Below, piece after piece: positions 32,049-34,427 of a stretch of DNA of 34,427 nucleotides. Numbering within the stretch: position 1 is the first letter of the stretch; every line of letters starts with the position of its first letter. The DNA lies in NCBI GenBank assembly GCA_017454815.1, contig JAFTCG010000062.1, positions 1-34,427 on the forward strand, written 5' to 3'. Position numbers and translations under genes: made by a program. The notes under the pieces were generated by a model. The model worked only from the letters and a program-made list of their open reading frames with translations, searched no databases and was not told where the DNA came from. The stretch is from Clostridia bacterium (lineage in GTDB: Bacteria; Bacillota; Clostridia; Oscillospirales; Acutalibacteraceae).

Positions 32049-34427
32049 TCAGAAAACGAAGTTTACAGTATATACGTCTCCGTTGACCGTGATCTCACAG
32101 GATGCGTTCGCCTTTGCGTAGCAAGTGCCCGACTTGGAGACTTTTGCAACCGAAAGATTGCTGAAAGCGACAGTGTCGCCGTCCGTTGTCGTGGGATAGA
32201 GACTGATCTGCGTCGAATTGTTAATCGCCGTCAGAGTTATAGTCGTTCCCGAAACGGAAACGTTTGCGTTCGCCGTTCTGATAAGCTCGTTGATCGGTTT
32301 TGACGTCTGCGGGAAAGCAAACACGATCGTGTAAGCCGTTCCGCCTGCTGTCGCCGTTGCGGACCCGTTGCCCCTTGAATAGAGCGTACCGCTCTTGGAA
32401 ACGGCTGCGCCGCCCGTTCTGTCCGAGAAAGCTACTGCAGAGCCATCTTTAAGCGTCGGGTAGAAGCTGACTGTCGTTGCGCCCTGAGCGGGAGTGAGCG
32501 TAATAGTTGTGCCGCTTACGGTTGCGGTCGCGTTAGCATATCTTATGTTGTCTTCGATCGCTACCGGTTGGGATCCGAAGTCAAAGACGATCGTGTAAGC
32601 CGTTCCGCCTATCGTTACAACTGCAGAGCCGTTGCCCTTTGAATAGAGCGTTCCGCTCTTGGAAACCGATGCGCCGCCCGTTCTGTCCGAGAAAGCTACT
32701 GCAGAGCCATCTTTAAGCGTCGGATAGAAGCTGACTGTCGTTGCGCCCTGAGCGGGAGTGAGCGTGATCGTCGTGCCGCTTATTGAAGCAGTTGCGTTTG
32801 CAAACTTGATATTATCTTCGAGCGCGATCTCTTCCGCTCCGAAGTCGAAGACGATCGTGTAAGCCGTGCCGCCCGCTGTCGCCGTTGCAGAGCCGTTGCC
32901 CTTTGCGTAAAGAGTTCCGTTCTTTGAAACGGCTGCGCCGCCGGAGAGGTTCGTGAACGTCAGCGCCGTGCCGTCCTTCAGAGTCGGGTAAACGCTGACC
33001 TGCGTTGCGCCCTGAGCGGGAGTGAGCGTGATCGTCGAGTCGCTGACGGTTGCAGTTGCGTTTGCAATTCTCAGGTTTTCGGAATCAACTTTTATCAGCA
33101 GCTCAACGTTGAAGCCGTAAGCGTTCGCAAACGTCTGCGCCGCAGAGTCCTTGTAGCACGCGATCGTAATATCGCTGTTGCTTCCCGAACCGAAGGCGGT
33201 GCTGTCTATCTGTGTAACGCTGTCGGGAATGAAGATATACTCCAAAGAAACCCCTCCGTCGAAAGCCCTTTCACCTATCGACGTAACGCTTGCAGGAATT
33301 GAAACGCTTGTCAAAGATCGGCAGCCCTTGAACGCTTCCCTTCCGATCTCCGTAACGTTTGCGGGAATGACGATGCTTTCAAGACTTTCGCAGCCGTAAA
33401 ACGTCCTGTAATCGATTTTGGTAAGACCTGAGGGCAGCGTTGCGCTCTCGAGCGAAGTACAATTCAAAAATGCAGAGTATCCGATCTCTGTAACGCTGTT
33501 GGGAATTACAATCTGCGTCAATTCGGCGCATCCGGCGAATGCAGCAGATCCGATGCTCGTTACCGTTGCCGGGATCGTGATGCTCGCAAGACTTGAACAG
33601 CCGTCGAAGGCAGCGCCGCCGATCCTCGACGGGCCATTTTGGATCGTGATACTTTCAAGGCTTGAACAGTCTTTAAACGCAAGATACGGAATCTCCGACA
33701 AGCTTCCCCGGATCGTTACGCTCGTCAATCCTGTACAGCCGCTGAAAGCATGCGCACCAATGCTCGTCACGCCGCTCGGGATAGTCACGCTTGTCAAGCC
33801 GATGCAACCGTGAAATGCATCTTCTCCGATACTTGTCACTGTGTTCGGGATCGTTATGCCCGTTATTCCCGAACAGCATATGAATGCAAAATCTCCTATT
33901 TTGCTCACACCGTTTGACAAAACGATGTTTCCGCTTATCGGAGTATTATTCAGGTAAAGAGTTACCCAATGCGTGTCGTGAATAGGTGATGAGTCGTCAT
34001 CGCCTTCATATTCGATCTGCGCCCAGGAATCAACGTCGGTGATGTACACACTCTCAATATTGGTCGATTCGAACGCATCTTCTCCTACGGTTTCCAATCC
34101 CGTTCCGATGTAAATGCTTCTTAAACCGCTTCCTCTGAAAGCATCCTCACCGATGCTCACCACGCTGTCGGGGATCGTTATGCTCTGAAGGCATTTGCAC
34201 CAGCCAAAAGCGTTTTCCCCTATGGACGTCAACGTGTTGGGTAACGTTACGCTTTCAAGGTTTTCACAATCTTCAAAAGCACCATGGGATAATTCCGTGA
34301 TGCCGGGTTGAATGACGACCGTTCTTATTGAATCAAAACCGCCAAAATAACTTGAGATCATTGTTGCGCCCGGCCCGATCTCCGTTACCAGGCTTCCGGC
34401 GCTTCCCGTTCCCGAAATCGTGAGAGC
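32049..34427 (-). CDS. BspA-like leucine-rich-repeat surface protein (N-terminus outside window)
   Basis: The frame stays open from 34361, where a Met occurs, to the window edge (22 more codons, LTISGTGSAGSLVTEIGPG), so the start lies outside; 792 residues are visible. About 17 LRR_5/BspA units (LTSVTIPSGVTSIGxxAFxGC) fill the first 430 residues, with one interruption (residues about 105-155) that resembles the short strand-rich inserts common in BspA proteins. The C-terminus is four tandem 88-residue units (the last 76) of a beta-rich domain (ANATATVSGTTITLTPAQGA). No LPxTG, dockerin or membrane segment is visible. It is probably secreted or surface-bound through the C-terminal repeats, which is inference. 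Confidence 0.88.
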   Translation of the reverse strand, partial: ALTISGTGSAGSLVTEIGPGATMISSYFGGFDSIRTVVIQPGITELSHGAFEDCENLESVTLPNTLTSIGENAFGWCKCLQSITIPDSVVSIGEDAFRGSGLRSIYIGTGLETVGEDAFESTNIESVYITDVDSWAQIEYEGDDDSSPIHDTHWVTLYLNNTPISGNIVLSNGVSKIGDFAFICCSGITGITIPNTVTSIGEDAFHGCIGLTSVTIPSGVTSIGAHAFSGCTGLTSVTIRGSLSEIPYLAFKDCSSLESITIQNGPSRIGGAAFDGCSSLASITIPATVTSIGSAAFAGCAELTQIVIPNSVTEIGYSAFLNCTSLESATLPSGLTKIDYRTFYGCESLESIVIPANVTEIGREAFKGCRSLTSVSIPASVTSIGERAFDGGVSLEYIFIPDSVTQIDSTAFGSGSNSDITIACYKDSAAQTFANAYGFNVELLIKVDSENLRIANATATVSDSTITLTPAQGATQVSVYPTLKDGTALTFTNLSGGAAVSKNGTLYAKGNGSATATAGGTAYTIVFDFGAEEIALEDNIKFANATASISGTTITLTPAQGATTVSFYPTLKDGSAVAFSDRTGGASVSKSGTLYSKGNGSAVVTIGGTAYTIVFDFGSQPVAIEDNIRYANATATVSGTTITLTPAQGATTVSFYPTLKDGSAVAFSDRTGGAAVSKSGTLYSRGNGSATATAGGTAYTIVFAFPQTSKPINELIRTANANVSVSGTTITLTAINNSTQISLYPTTTDGDTVAFSNLSVAKVSKSGTCYAKANASCEITVNGDVYTVNFVF
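32052..33071 (-). repeat. Four in-frame 264-bp repeats at the end of the second LRR gene
   Basis: Units start, in gene order, at 33071, 32807, 32543 and 32279, each 264 bases except the shortened last. Units two and three are nearly identical across long stretches (for instance the segment encoding YPTLKDGSAVAFSDRTGGA), whereas one and four differ more. Confidence 0.85.

Overview
The window looks like a chromosomal segment of an anaerobic, spore-forming, gut-type Firmicute (class Clostridia, probably ruminococcal/Oscillospirales-like). This rests on consensus sigma-A promoters, strong GGAGG ribosome binding sites, a Prp-processed L27, a SipL-type spore-coat protein, BspA-type leucine-rich-repeat surface proteins, and secreted enzymes ending in type I dockerins. 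The species cannot be named from the sequence. No rRNA, tRNA, CRISPR array, transposase or integrase was found.

Layout. 1-882 (+) is the 3' part of a GH36 alpha-galactosidase, followed by an intrinsic terminator. 1273-4164 (+) is a 963-aa secreted BspA-like LRR protein, preceded by a promoter and a ~210-nt leader that ends in a terminator hairpin directly before the ribosome binding site. 4165-4893 has no convincing gene and holds direct repeats, a 120-bp palindromic REP/MITE-like element and a terminator. Everything after this is on the minus strand. 4894-6429 is a SipL-like spore-coat morphogenesis protein.

6656-21808 is the core of the window: five paralogous secreted alpha/beta-hydrolase esterases (P1-P5, numbered left to right) and a secreted subtilisin. 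All six share a Cys-rich CxxC ribbon-repeat region, a short pre-dockerin module and a C-terminal dockerin. Promoters and terminators suggest three transcription units: subtilisin-P5, P4, and P3-P2-P1. P3 and P4 have near-identical promoters at equal distance from their starts. The dockerins imply attachment to a cohesin scaffold encoded elsewhere. The hydrolases resemble acetyl/feruloyl esterases that remove ester groups from plant polysaccharides; the subtilisin may trim or recycle proteins at the same site. Comparison by eye shows that dockerin similarity does not follow catalytic-domain similarity, so modules appear to have been exchanged within the array.

21939-24581 is a GT2/CDP-glycerol-glycerophosphotransferase fusion for a surface glycan or teichoic-acid-like polymer. 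24702-25622 is the rplU-prp-rpmA operon with a near-perfect promoter and a terminator. 25814-31756 is a probable six-gene operon, in transcription order: inactive-type M16 peptidase homologue, M16 zinc peptidase, lgt, folD, pspC-like gene and acyltransferase. 32049-34427 is a second BspA-like LRR protein, cut by the window edge, with four 88-aa C-terminal repeats.
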